Of a stretch of DNA of 64,000 nucleotides, positions 26,080 through 33,360 are shown piece after piece. A program made the translations under genes and the position numbers. Every line of letters starts with the position of its first letter. The first letter of the stretch is position 1. The notes beneath the pieces are model-generated. The model was given only the letters and a program-made list of their open reading frames with translations, was not told the origin of the DNA and did not search any database. The DNA comes from an uncultured Alphaproteobacteria bacterium (GTDB taxonomy: Bacteria; Pseudomonadota; Alphaproteobacteria; RF32; CAG-239), in the NCBI GenBank assembly GCA_910577205.1, contig CAJTMA010000007.1, positions 1 to 64,000 of the forward strand. The letters are read 5' to 3'.

Positions 26080-26150
26080 TTATAGATTCTCCCCCTTCTG
26101 TATAGACGGGAAGTGTAACACGCGGCTATCAAAAAGTAAACGGGAGAAAT

Positions 26151-26181
26151 GAAAAAGCCCCTTTGGGGAAAGGGGCTTTTT
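26151..26181 (-). terminator. Strong hairpin upstream of the HAD gene
   Basis: AAAAGCCCCTTT (26153-26164) pairs with AAAGGGGCTTTT (26169-26180); T runs flank it on both strands. It ends the transcript of the genes at 26302-26556 and 26233-26286. Confidence 0.85.
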
Positions 26182-26232
26182 GTTCATATCGGGTTGACAG
26201 GGAGTGAAAACCCGAATCTGACGTTTTAGACG

Positions 26233-26286
26233 TCATAGGTACGGTGTTTGTAATGAGCTGATGATGTTGAAAATAAACAAAAGCAT
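26233..26286 (-). CDS. Possible 17-codon leader or mini-gene
   Basis: An ATG at 26286 with GGAG eight bases before it opens a 17-residue frame (MLLFIFNIISSLQTPYL) ending in TGA at 26233. It starts 15 bases after the stop of the 84-residue gene and is followed by an inverted repeat (CGGGTT..AACCCG) and then the strong terminator at 26151-26181. This is the layout of a leader peptide with an attenuator in front of the HAD gene, but the codons show no run of a single amino acid, so it could also be a chance frame. Confidence 0.3.
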   Translation of the reverse strand: MLLFIFNIISSLQTPYL

Positions 26287-26301
26287 TGTTTTTTCTCCAG
26301 A

Positions 26302-26556
26302 TTACAAACTATAAACGTGTTTACGATAATTTTTTAATGAGGTCTGATACAGCAAAACCGGTGAAGCTTTTTTCATCCAATCTGCTCCATAAACCTGATT
26401 CAACTTAGTTTTATATTCGCGAGTCATTAATTCATCATAAATAGCCTGTTGTTCGTCAGTCAGGCGCGCAAAAGCATCCTGAAAAGAAATTTTATTTTTT
26501 TGGGCAATAACCAAACATAAAGTTTCAATTTCTTTTACAGATTGAGCATTCAGCAT
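26302..26556 (-). CDS. Conserved-looking small cytoplasmic protein
   Basis: 84 residues, helical and charged (VKEIETLCLVIAQKNKISF, then ARLTDEQQAIYDELMTREYK), with no signal or membrane span. AAGAAGGAC precedes ATG, and a good promoter is 37 bases upstream. No family recognised; the compact all-helical pattern suits a small regulatory or binding protein. It is at the boundary between normal DNA and the AT-rich island to its right. Confidence 0.6.
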   Translation of the reverse strand: MLNAQSVKEIETLCLVIAQKNKISFQDAFARLTDEQQAIYDELMTREYKTKLNQVYGADWMKKASPVLLYQTSLKNYRKHVYSL

Positions 26557-26592
26557 TTGTTTAAGTCCTTCTTTAAGTTGAATAACAAATGC

Positions 26593-26621
26593 AATATACC
26601 ACTTTTTGACAATTTCGTCAA
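26593..26621 (-). promoter_or_regulatory. Sigma-70-type promoter for the 84-residue gene
   Basis: Minus strand: TTGACG (26616-26621), a 17-base spacer and TATATT (26593-26598), 37 bases before the ATG at 26556. Confidence 0.75.
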
Positions 26622-26990
26622 TAATGTGTTTTTGTCAAATTTGTGAAATTTTTGTTACATAAAGCATCCTAATTGAGCTTTGCTGTTTCTTTTCTCGGGT
26701 TCTCATCCTACTTGTTCAGACATTAAAAAACTCCCCTCTGCTAGAGAGGGGAGTTTTTTAATGGTGATGCACTTTGCGAACCCATCGAACTGGTCTAACT
26801 GTTCGCAAAATGTTGTATATAAACGCCTTGAGATAGGAATATACTTCTGCGAATCAACCGATTTTTCTCTAGAATCACTTTTCTCGTATCTCGAACTTAT
26901 CTAAATTCTAAAATATTTTTTAATATATCAAGAGTAAAATAATTCCTGTATTTTTTTGCATATTTCATAAATTTATTTTAACAAATTCGG
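26622..26990. other. Gene-free boundary region of the AT-rich island
   Basis: No gene is supportable. It holds a strong bidirectional hairpin at 26724-26760 and a perfect 9-base inverted repeat, TTTGCGAAC (26773-26781) and GTTCGCAAA (26801-26809), which could be an operator or the remains of an element end. From about 26900 the DNA becomes much more AT-rich. Confidence 0.5.
26724..26760. terminator. Bidirectional intrinsic terminator
   Basis: AAAAAACTCCCCTCT pairs with AGAGGGGAGTTTTTT around five bases, with A/T runs on both sides. No gene ends next to it on the plus strand; the nearest minus-strand gene upstream ends at 26991. Confidence 0.9.
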
Positions 26991-27377
26991 TTACATAATT
27001 TTTAAATCTTGTTTTATATTACTTATAAGTTTTTCTATTTTATTATAAATATTTTCATCTGGAGTAGTTTGTATTTCTTTTTGCAATCTTATGTATTCTT
27101 TTGCGATTTTTGAGGATGCATATAACTTAATATAAGGAACTGTGGAATTTATTTTTTCTTTTACCTCATTGCAAGGATCGCCTTTAAGAAGCCATTTCAA
27201 ATCTGTACCTATGGAAATAAGGCAATCAATAGCTTTTAAGTATGTTTCTTCCCGTTTCCTAAGGATATATATTTCTTGTTCTCTGGCACTTTTTAGATAA
27301 TCAATAAACAATGTAAAAAAAGCTGTAATAAGTGAACCAATTATTACACCTATCAAACCAATTATAGCCTCATCCAT
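26991..27377 (-). CDS. Single-span membrane protein of the NTase operon
   Basis: 128 residues. One N-terminal membrane span (about 5-25, IIGLIGVIIGSLITAFFTLFI) precedes a long charged helical cytoplasmic part (REQEIYILRKREETYLKAID ...). It lies 30 bases downstream of the DUF6602-like gene on the same strand, so it is probably the third gene of the NTase operon. The layout (membrane anchor plus coiled coil) is common for accessory or effector proteins of defence modules, but I recognise no family. Composition is as AT-rich as its neighbours. Confidence 0.65.
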   Translation of the reverse strand: MDEAIIGLIGVIIGSLITAFFTLFIDYLKSAREQEIYILRKREETYLKAIDCLISIGTDLKWLLKGDPCNEVKEKINSTVPYIKLYASSKIAKEYIRLQKEIQTTPDENIYNKIEKLISNIKQDLKIM

Positions 27378-27407
27378 TTCTTTATATCTCCGATATTTAA
27401 AATTTTA

Positions 27408-28115
27408 TTATTCAGAAAATCCATTAAAATAACGAGGAATATCCATAGCAGGAACCGTTCCCATTTGCTGTAATTGATTTAATAATTCCATAAAAAATGA
27501 TAATAGATAATGCTCTTTATTATTGCACCAAATGTACTTTCCATTATGGAATTTCCAGCAACAATCTTCAGCACAACATCCAATATTCAATAATCCCACA
27601 TTGTTATTTGAAATATTTTGTTTGATAAGGCATTTTTGCCATGAGTTTCTAGTCGTTAATAAACCACCTAAAATAGTATGAGGTGTCCTTCCTTGAGTTT
27701 TTATACCAGCATTAAAAATAGAAGCACTTGTACGTTCTAAACTCCGAGCCGATGATACTTTTTTCATAGCGTATTCAAAATTTTGTTTATTTAGCTCAGG
27801 CTTTACTTCAAATACCGCATAAACACTTTCAGCTGGAATAAAAACATTGTCACGACAGTGGAATAAAAAAGGTGAGAAATAATTATCAAATATTACAATA
27901 TCTAATTGCTCACTAAGATTATTATTACAGTCAATTATGAATGCTTTTTTTACATCATAACGTTTAGGTAGATGGTCTCTAAATAAATTAAGCCATTGTT
28001 CTTCAGTGTAATTTCCATTTTCTCCGGGATGCTCTATAGGATTTTGTATCAGAGAAGCTTTCATAGCTTCTTGTTTTCCCTTAAATAAGGTTTCCAATGT
28101 GACAGAACTCACCAT
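27408..28115 (-). CDS. DUF6602-like PD-(D/E)xK nuclease-fold protein
   Basis: 235 residues. It matches the DUF6602 pattern I know: EEQWLNLFRDHLPKRYDV, then SEQLDIVIFDNYFSPFLF, then IPAESVYAVFEVKPELNK. The LDIVIFD and FEVK pieces fit the Asp and ExK of a PD-(D/E)xK nuclease core (about residues 70-105). The second half has a Cys cluster (NIGCCAEDCCWKF, near 177-189). The start ATG overlaps the end of the NTase gene by seven bases (ATGGTGA), so the pair is translationally coupled and probably acts together. A DNA- or RNA-cutting effector is an inference. Confidence 0.75.
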   Translation of the reverse strand: MVSSVTLETLFKGKQEAMKASLIQNPIEHPGENGNYTEEQWLNLFRDHLPKRYDVKKAFIIDCNNNLSEQLDIVIFDNYFSPFLFHCRDNVFIPAESVYAVFEVKPELNKQNFEYAMKKVSSARSLERTSASIFNAGIKTQGRTPHTILGGLLTTRNSWQKCLIKQNISNNNVGLLNIGCCAEDCCWKFHNGKYIWCNNKEHYLLSFFMELLNQLQQMGTVPAMDIPRYFNGFSE

Positions 28116-28888
28116 ATAATATCTCTCCAGTTTAATCCACCTAAAATAGTCAATCTATTATTTAGGCAATTAACCGCTGTTTTTTGAATTATTAGCTTTT
28201 CTTGGCGGTTTAACTCATTTGAAATGATATTAGCAGAATTTCCAGGATCTATTATGATATCATCAATAAAATCAGTAGCAAAATAATTTAAAACTTTAGT
28301 GAATTTTTCCTCAATATTATAAGCCCTATTATATTTTAAGGCATTTATTGTTGCAAATTCAATTAATACAGAAGGGCATTCAATAGAATGACAATTTCTC
28401 CATATTTTAACTAATTTAATAACATCCTGATAAAAAGATTTTTGTATAGTATTGATTTGTAAGCTGACATTAGTCTGTGTCCGTCGTCCCGTTTTGGATT
28501 GATATAGCCAATGGTAACTAGAACCATAAGGCTGTGCTTTAGCTGGGACTAAATCGACATTAATTGGTTGACCATTCTTATTTAAATCAATACCAATAGA
28601 AACATTTTGTTTCCTTGGATGAAAATTTTTTTCAACCATTTTATTATATAATGTATCGTAAATATCTTCACAGCTAGTTGGACACTCGTGTTTTATAGAT
28701 ATAAAAATATCAATATCCGATTTTCCTTTTATGGAAGTTCCTTTAGCAGAGGAACCAGATAAAAATATATCTCTGATATAAGTATTACCCCATTCAGTTA
28801 GAGTAGGACGCAAAAATGCTAACACTTCATTATAGAGGTAAGTGTTATTTACATAATATTTTTGTAATACTTCGTTTAGATAAGACAT
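28109..28888 (-). CDS. CD-NTase/OAS-like nucleotidyltransferase
   Basis: 259 residues from the ATG at 28888 (AGGA eight bases before; the ATG nine bases earlier would overlap that site). The nucleotidyltransferase core is clear: SGSSAKGTSIKGKSDIDIF, i.e. GS then 11 residues then DxD, exactly the spacing of bacterial cGAS/DncV-like enzymes, and a third Asp in INVDLVPA. The second half has the OAS-type helical signature (DVIKLVKIWRNC ... PSVLIEFATINALKY). Such enzymes make cyclic or linear oligonucleotide signals in anti-phage defence. The product and trigger are unknown. First gene of an operon with the DUF6602-like and membrane proteins. Confidence 0.8.
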   Translation of the reverse strand: MSYLNEVLQKYYVNNTYLYNEVLAFLRPTLTEWGNTYIRDIFLSGSSAKGTSIKGKSDIDIFISIKHECPTSCEDIYDTLYNKMVEKNFHPRKQNVSIGIDLNKNGQPINVDLVPAKAQPYGSSYHWLYQSKTGRRTQTNVSLQINTIQKSFYQDVIKLVKIWRNCHSIECPSVLIEFATINALKYNRAYNIEEKFTKVLNYFATDFIDDIIIDPGNSANIISNELNRQEKLIIQKTAVNCLNNRLTILGGLNWRDIIW

Positions 28889-28976
28889 TTGCTTCATCCT
28901 AATGATATTAATCGTATATATTTATATTATTAAAATAAAGATACAAGCTTCAAATCTTTTTTGAGAGGTGTTGTAT

Positions 28977-29354
28977 CTAGTCATCTAGACCGTTACTTTT
29001 GAGGAATTCTTTGAGCCTTTCCCGGTTTTCATTTTCCTGATCACCCTTATAATAAATCTCAATAAATGAAATCAGTTGTTTTTCTTCTTCCCAAACAAAA
29101 ATAACCCGAATGCCAGATGCAGCTCCTTTTCCCTTTAACGACATACATGAGAATTTACGAACTTTATTTGCTGTATAATTTTCTCCGCAACACCCTTCTA
29201 TTGGAACAATGGCATTAGAAACTATTTTATGAATATACAAGGCTTCAATACTGGCCCTTTTCATAATTTCAAAATCATTAGGTAAAGTTCTGAAGCGTTT
29301 TGTGAGTTTCTTAAAATCTTTATCAAATTCAGGAATAGTCAGATAGTTAAGCAT
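28977..29354 (-). CDS. RelE/ParE-like toxin of a Panacea pair
   Basis: 125 residues from the ATG at 29354, which overlaps the antitoxin stop by eight bases; a longer frame from 29438 lies wholly inside the antitoxin gene. The layout fits RelE-superfamily toxins: an N-terminal helical part (FDKDFKKLTKRFRTLPNDFE), then strands SGIRVIFVWEEEKQLISFIEIYYKGDQ and a C-terminal helix (NRERLKEFLKS). Such toxins cut mRNA on ribosomes or hit gyrase; which one is not clear here. Second gene of the antitoxin-toxin operon. Confidence 0.7.
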   Translation of the reverse strand: MLNYLTIPEFDKDFKKLTKRFRTLPNDFEIMKRASIEALYIHKIVSNAIVPIEGCCGENYTANKVRKFSCMSLKGKGAASGIRVIFVWEEEKQLISFIEIYYKGDQENENRERLKEFLKSNGLDD

Positions 29355-30120
29355 ATTCTTCGTCATACTCCCGTTGAGATGTCTCGGCAGTTCTATAAAA
29401 AACGCTTTCATATTCAAGAATTTCCTTGTCCTTTGCAATAATCCAAGGAATGTCTTTATGGGAAAAATCAGATAACTCTTTACCTGTTTTATCTGATAGA
29501 CGTTCTAGTTCTTTATCAATATGTCTTAATTCTTGGGCAGAAAGCAAAGATAAATTAGGCTCCTTAATTGGAAGATATTTCGTTTGATCTTTCTTAAAAT
29601 ATTTTGTTTTAACTTCTTCTAGTTCTCCGTTTTTTTCCATTTCCTGAATAAGTTTTGCAAAATCCACAGGAGTAGGACCGTAAGTGTTTTTAATATATTT
29701 TAACCCCATAAGCTGTTCCTCATAAAGCTCATAATAGTCAAAATCAATAAAATATAACAACTTATAAATAACGGTTTGACCAACATTAGGTTTGGCACCA
29801 ACTTTATTAAGAATATAAAGTAAAACTTGTTTAAATTTTGTAATATTTTCCCGAGGAATATCAATACGAATATCGTTTTGAGTGGAGGAAACAACTTTTT
29901 CTATAATGTTATATGTCGGCCTGTTTGGCATTTTATTATCAATAATACACGAGTAATCGACATCAAAAATATCCGCTAATTTTTTAATGATATCGATGGG
30001 AAGATTGTTTTCTCCATTTTCATATTTGCTTAAGGTTTGGCGCGTTATTCCTAACTGAGACGCCAAATCGTCCTGTGAGATATTTTTTTCGTCTCTCAGG
30101 ACTTTCAAAATTTTAAACAT
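29347..30120 (-). CDS. Panacea-domain antitoxin with HTH (PanA-like)
   Basis: 257 residues. The N-terminal Xre HTH (residues 6-55, ISQDDLASQLGITRQTLSKY) is followed by a Panacea/DUF4065 (SocA-like) domain at about 95-200 (KFKQVLLYILNKVG, YKLLYFIDFDYYE, YGPTPVDFAKLIQEM). Panacea antitoxins neutralise many unrelated toxins and usually sit next to them. AGGAG stands six bases before ATG. Its own promoter carries a perfect inverted repeat that is a good candidate for autorepression through the HTH. Confidence 0.85.
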   Translation of the reverse strand: MFKILKVLRDEKNISQDDLASQLGITRQTLSKYENGENNLPIDIIKKLADIFDVDYSCIIDNKMPNRPTYNIIEKVVSSTQNDIRIDIPRENITKFKQVLLYILNKVGAKPNVGQTVIYKLLYFIDFDYYELYEEQLMGLKYIKNTYGPTPVDFAKLIQEMEKNGELEEVKTKYFKKDQTKYLPIKEPNLSLLSAQELRHIDKELERLSDKTGKELSDFSHKDIPWIIAKDKEILEYESVFYRTAETSQREYDEEYA

Positions 30121-30147
30121 TTTAAGCTCCTATTTATTATTTATTTG

Positions 30148-30176
30148 AATATAATACAAAAACGTTAAAATGTCAA
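30148..30176 (-). promoter_or_regulatory. Consensus promoter of the Panacea toxin-antitoxin operon
   Basis: Minus strand: TTGACA (30171-30176), a 17-base spacer and TATATT (30148-30153), with the antitoxin ATG at 30120. Confidence 0.85.
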
Positions 30177-30187
30177 TATATTTTAAC
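30164..30187. promoter_or_regulatory. Inverted-repeat operator over the -35 box
   Basis: GTTAAAAT (30164-30171) and ATTTTAAC (30180-30187) form a perfect 8-base inverted repeat around an 8-base centre that covers the -35 box of the antitoxin promoter. This is where an HTH antitoxin would block its own transcription. Confidence 0.65.
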
Positions 30188-30314
30188 ACATAGGTGTAAG
30201 CGGAGTTTAACTTGAATTTGTAGATAAAAAACTCAACCAATCTTTAGGAATGCAAATACTTTTTAATTTTTTATATCCGTATTGTATCAAATAATATATT
30301 ATAAAAAATCTTTC

Positions 30315-31682
30315 CTATTCATCATTTGATAAATATTCCATTTTTTGTTTTAAGTATGGAATTATTCTTTGAGCATCTATTCCAAATCTACTATCAAGAT
30401 CATCATGCAGTTGATATACCTTATGATAATCAGTTAGTTCTTTTAGAATTTCATCTTGTGTTATTGGCGTATTGGGATTAGTTTGCTTTTCGATATTAAG
30501 TTGAGTATTTTTTTCTTTCAACTCATTAATTTTTTTGCATAGATCATTAAAAGGAATCATAGCCATCATTAAACAATGTTTTAAACATTTTATATTTTGA
30601 TCATTTGCATTAACTATTTTTTCAAGTTCCTTCCATAAATCATAAAAAGATATTCTTTCTATGTTTTGGTAGATTGAGTATTTTTTATGTTTTAAAACCA
30701 TTAAGAGTGCAAGTATAGGGCTCATTTTTAAATAATTATCAGGTACAACTTTTTGTATAATTGCAATATCTGTAAAACATTGGCTTATTTCTCGTAACGA
30801 TAAATTATACCCATCTGCCAAAATAGAAAAATAATCACAATAACAATTCCATCCGTTTATTATACTATTAGCATCATAAGCTTTTTGATTTTTTATACCA
30901 AATTTATTCATTAATACTTTGCAAAAAGCTTTTCTATTAGGTTTGGGTAAATGTAATTCTAAATCAACAAATCTTTTAAGATAGCCTTCACTATCCATAT
31001 CAGAACCATATAAAGCTGAAATAGTATGTTTTAATTGTGTCCTATCAATTCCTAAAATAAATATGACATTAGGGATATCAAATATATGTTTAATTGTTTC
31101 TAATACTTCAACAGCATATGTTGGACGACATCTTTCTAATTCATCGACAAATATAAACAGTTTATTATCTTTTATTTTCTCACAAAGCGTATTTCGGAAA
31201 TCATTGATAAGTTTTTGTTTGGCTTCATATTGTTCAATTTTATTATCGGGATTTACAATTTGTAATAGCTTATCTAATGTACTTTCAGGTCCGCCAACAC
31301 ATTCAATAATCAAATTGCCACAATTTTTTATAGACTTTAATAGTCCTATACTTTTTTCTTTGAGTATTGTACCAATACTTTCTGGGAATGAATCTATAAT
31401 TGTTTTTATAAATGGAACCATAGGGTCTTTTTCCCAATCTGTATTCCATGCATTAAAAAAAGCAACCTGATATCCATCTTTTTTTAATTGTTCTCGCCAT
31501 CTGCTCAGAAAAAAACTTTTTCCCATGCCATATGAAGCATCTACAGAAACGACAAAAGGTTGTTCAACATCCGCTAATATGCGGGTAAAATCTTCCGCAA
31601 CTTCTTTGCGGTTAAGAATATCATCTTTCCAAATATCTTGTGTATCAATTTCTAGATCCTGAATTTTTTGGCAAATACTCAT
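30315..31682 (-). CDS. KAP-family P-loop NTPase
   Basis: 455 residues from the ATG at 31682, which has AAGGA six bases before it; the frame opens at 31709. It starts with DDILNRKEVAEDFTRIL, then Walker A DASYGMGKSFFLSRW (about 49-63), the conserved AFFNAWNTDWEKDP, Walker B LFIFVDELERCRP (about 183-195) and VIFILGIDRTQLKHTI, the signature of KAP NTPases. No membrane insertion in the P-loop domain is obvious, so it is probably cytoplasmic. KAP ATPases occur in several anti-phage systems and exclusion proteins. It stands alone on the minus strand between the Panacea pair and the IS. Confidence 0.85.
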   Translation of the reverse strand: MSICQKIQDLEIDTQDIWKDDILNRKEVAEDFTRILADVEQPFVVSVDASYGMGKSFFLSRWREQLKKDGYQVAFFNAWNTDWEKDPMVPFIKTIIDSFPESIGTILKEKSIGLLKSIKNCGNLIIECVGGPESTLDKLLQIVNPDNKIEQYEAKQKLINDFRNTLCEKIKDNKLFIFVDELERCRPTYAVEVLETIKHIFDIPNVIFILGIDRTQLKHTISALYGSDMDSEGYLKRFVDLELHLPKPNRKAFCKVLMNKFGIKNQKAYDANSIINGWNCYCDYFSILADGYNLSLREISQCFTDIAIIQKVVPDNYLKMSPILALLMVLKHKKYSIYQNIERISFYDLWKELEKIVNANDQNIKCLKHCLMMAMIPFNDLCKKINELKEKNTQLNIEKQTNPNTPITQDEILKELTDYHKVYQLHDDLDSRFGIDAQRIIPYLKQKMEYLSNDE

Positions 31683-31777
31683 ATCGTTTCCTTTTATTGC
31701 TATCAACATCTGTTAAATTAACACAAAATTTTATCTGATAAACTTTAATTTATTAGATATTAAAAGCTTTGTAGCTA

Positions 31778-31803
31778 AAACAGCACCAGATTTGGTGCTG
31801 TTT
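31778..31803. terminator. Perfect hairpin at the left flank of the IS
   Basis: AAACAGCACCA (31778-31788) and TGGTGCTGTTT (31793-31803) form an 11-bp stem with a four-base loop. No long T run follows, so it may be a weak terminator shielding the transposase from outside transcription, or an operator. Confidence 0.45.
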
Positions 31804-31870
31804 AATAATAGATATTCCTTTGAAATACAATAAAATTCTCTTGTAAATATTAATGCAAAGGAGAATAAAA

Positions 31871-33016
31871 ATGGGAATGTCAAAATTTACTCAGGAAATT
31901 AAAAGTGAAATTGCAGAAAAATACAAAAAAGGAGCGGATGTTATTTTGTTGTGCCAAGAATATGGCATCTCCAGAAGTTACCTATACAGGATTGTCAAGC
32001 TAAAAAAGAAACATCGAAATCCGCATCAAAAAAGCACATATACCCTCTGGGATATAGAATTTATGAAAAGAGAGTTGATGACGCTTAAAACAGAAAATGA
32101 GATTTTCAGAAAAAGCGGTTGTGGATTGAGTGCTTCTAATGATGAGAAAATAGCCGTAGTTGAAAAGTTAAAAGATGAATATTCCATACATATCATTTGT
32201 AAAACGTTAGGATTACTAAAATCAACATATTATCACAGAATAATGAGGGCTCCGGAAAAGAAATGGTATGAAATTCGCAATGAAACGCTTAAGCCCGAGA
32301 TTCTTGAAATATTTAAAGAGAGCAAAGAACGTTTCGGAGCTCCCAAGATAAAAATAAAATTGGAAGAAAAGGGGATCGCGGCAAGTATTGAAACTGTTGC
32401 GAAACTAATGAAAGAAATGGGATTGATTTGCAAACAGAATTGTGTAAAGAAACATAATCCGACAAAAAACTATTATGCATCTCCTCTAAACATATTAGAA
32501 CGAAATTTCAATCCGGATGCTCCAAACAAGTGTTGGGTAAGCGACATCTCTTATATGAATACTGATGGAGGATGTTGTTATATCTGTGTTGTGTTGGAGC
32601 TTTTTTCAAGAAAAGTTATTGCATATAATGTTTCTGACAGAATTGATACAGATTTGGTTTTAACAACTTTTGACAAAGCGTATTTTGACAGGGGCAATCC
32701 TAAAAATCTGATTTTTCATTCAGACCAAGGAACACAATATACTTCTTCTAGATTCCAATATGCCTTACAGAAGAACAATGTTCGTCAATCGCTTTCAAAA
32801 CCGGGAACGCCGTATGACAATGCGGTAATGGAACGATTTTTCAAATCGATAAAATATGAGTGTTTAAAACATAAAACCTTTCAAAACATAGATGAATTGA
32901 GGACAACTGTTGAAGAATATATAAATTATTACAACGGAATGAGACCGATGAAAACGCGGGAAAATCTGCCTCCTAATGAATTTGAACGGCGATATTTTGA
33001 GAAAACGGCGTGTTAA
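31871..33016 (+). CDS. IS3-family transposase (single-ORF form)
   Basis: 381 residues from the ATG preceded by AAAGGAG. The N-terminal HTH (VILLCQEYGISRSYLYRIVK) and coiled-coil leader are followed in the same frame by the rve integrase core with DDE residues in WVSDISYM, FHSDQGTQY and DNAVMERFFKSIKYE. Most IS3 elements need a programmed frameshift to join OrfA and OrfB; here they are one continuous gene. It appears intact. It stands next to the tRNA-Lys at the right edge of the AT-rich island. Confidence 0.93.
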   Translation: MGMSKFTQEIKSEIAEKYKKGADVILLCQEYGISRSYLYRIVKLKKKHRNPHQKSTYTLWDIEFMKRELMTLKTENEIFRKSGCGLSASNDEKIAVVEKLKDEYSIHIICKTLGLLKSTYYHRIMRAPEKKWYEIRNETLKPEILEIFKESKERFGAPKIKIKLEEKGIAASIETVAKLMKEMGLICKQNCVKKHNPTKNYYASPLNILERNFNPDAPNKCWVSDISYMNTDGGCCYICVVLELFSRKVIAYNVSDRIDTDLVLTTFDKAYFDRGNPKNLIFHSDQGTQYTSSRFQYALQKNNVRQSLSKPGTPYDNAVMERFFKSIKYECLKHKTFQNIDELRTTVEEYINYYNGMRPMKTRENLPPNEFERRYFEKTAC

Positions 33017-33032
33017 GATTATGATTTAAACG

Positions 33033-33063
33033 AATAAAGCTCCGTAAAACGGAGCTTTATTTT
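33033..33063 (+). terminator. Terminator after the transposase
   Basis: AATAAAGCTCCG pairs with CGGAGCTTTATT around TAAAA, followed by TTG. It lies 16 bases after the transposase stop. Confidence 0.75.
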
Positions 33064-33112
33064 GTAGACCTAGTCTACTAAAAAGAGTCTAAAAAAGCCT
33101 CTTACTTACAAA

Positions 33113-33188
33113 TGGTGAGCGCGTCGGGATTCGAACCCGAGACCCTTTGATTAAAAGTCAAATGCTCTACCAGCTGAGCTACGCACCC
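33113..33188 (-). tRNA. tRNA-Lys (anticodon TTT)
   Basis: 76 bases including an encoded CCA. The acceptor stem GGGTGCG/CGCGCTC pairs throughout (one G-T), the D-arm has AGCTCAGCTGGTAGAGC, the anticodon loop is CTTTTAA, and the T-arm contains GGTTCGAATCC. It is read from the minus strand and its 3' end faces the AT-rich island, the usual orientation of a tRNA used for integration. Confidence 0.97.
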
Positions 33189-33360
33189 GTTAATTGAGAT
33201 GAACTCAAACAACGAAGTGATATATAGAAGATAAAAAACACTTAGTCAACATAAAAAATGAAATTTATGCAAAAAAAATAAAATGTAGTATATTTGTTAA
33301 TAATTATATGCTATCGTTTTTTCAAATTTTGATATTTTAACCAATTGAGGCAGGTAAATT

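Larger units (their letters stand above)
31778..33063 (+). mobile_element. IS3-family insertion sequence, ends not resolved
   Basis: The element contains one transposase gene framed by a hairpin on the left and an intrinsic terminator on the right. I searched both flanks by eye for inverted terminal repeats and a short target duplication and found none that I trust, so the limits given are those of the hairpins and not of the element. Confidence 0.5.

Noticed and set aside
26692..26710. TCTCGGGTTC resembling the T-arm of the tRNA-Lys, as a left attachment site of the island
   Set aside because: Only ten bases match, the following bases diverge, and it is on the wrong strand for a duplicated tRNA 3' end.
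26680..26904. A 74-codon plus-strand frame at the island edge
   Set aside because: It runs through a strong terminator hairpin and lacks a ribosome site.
29355..29438. Longer frame of the toxin starting at 29438
   Set aside because: It would lie within the antitoxin gene; the ATG at 29354 overlaps the antitoxin stop and matches toxin length.
31740..33110. Inverted terminal repeats of the IS3-family element
   Set aside because: Comparison by eye of both flanks gave no convincing inverted repeat or target duplication, so the element ends are left open.
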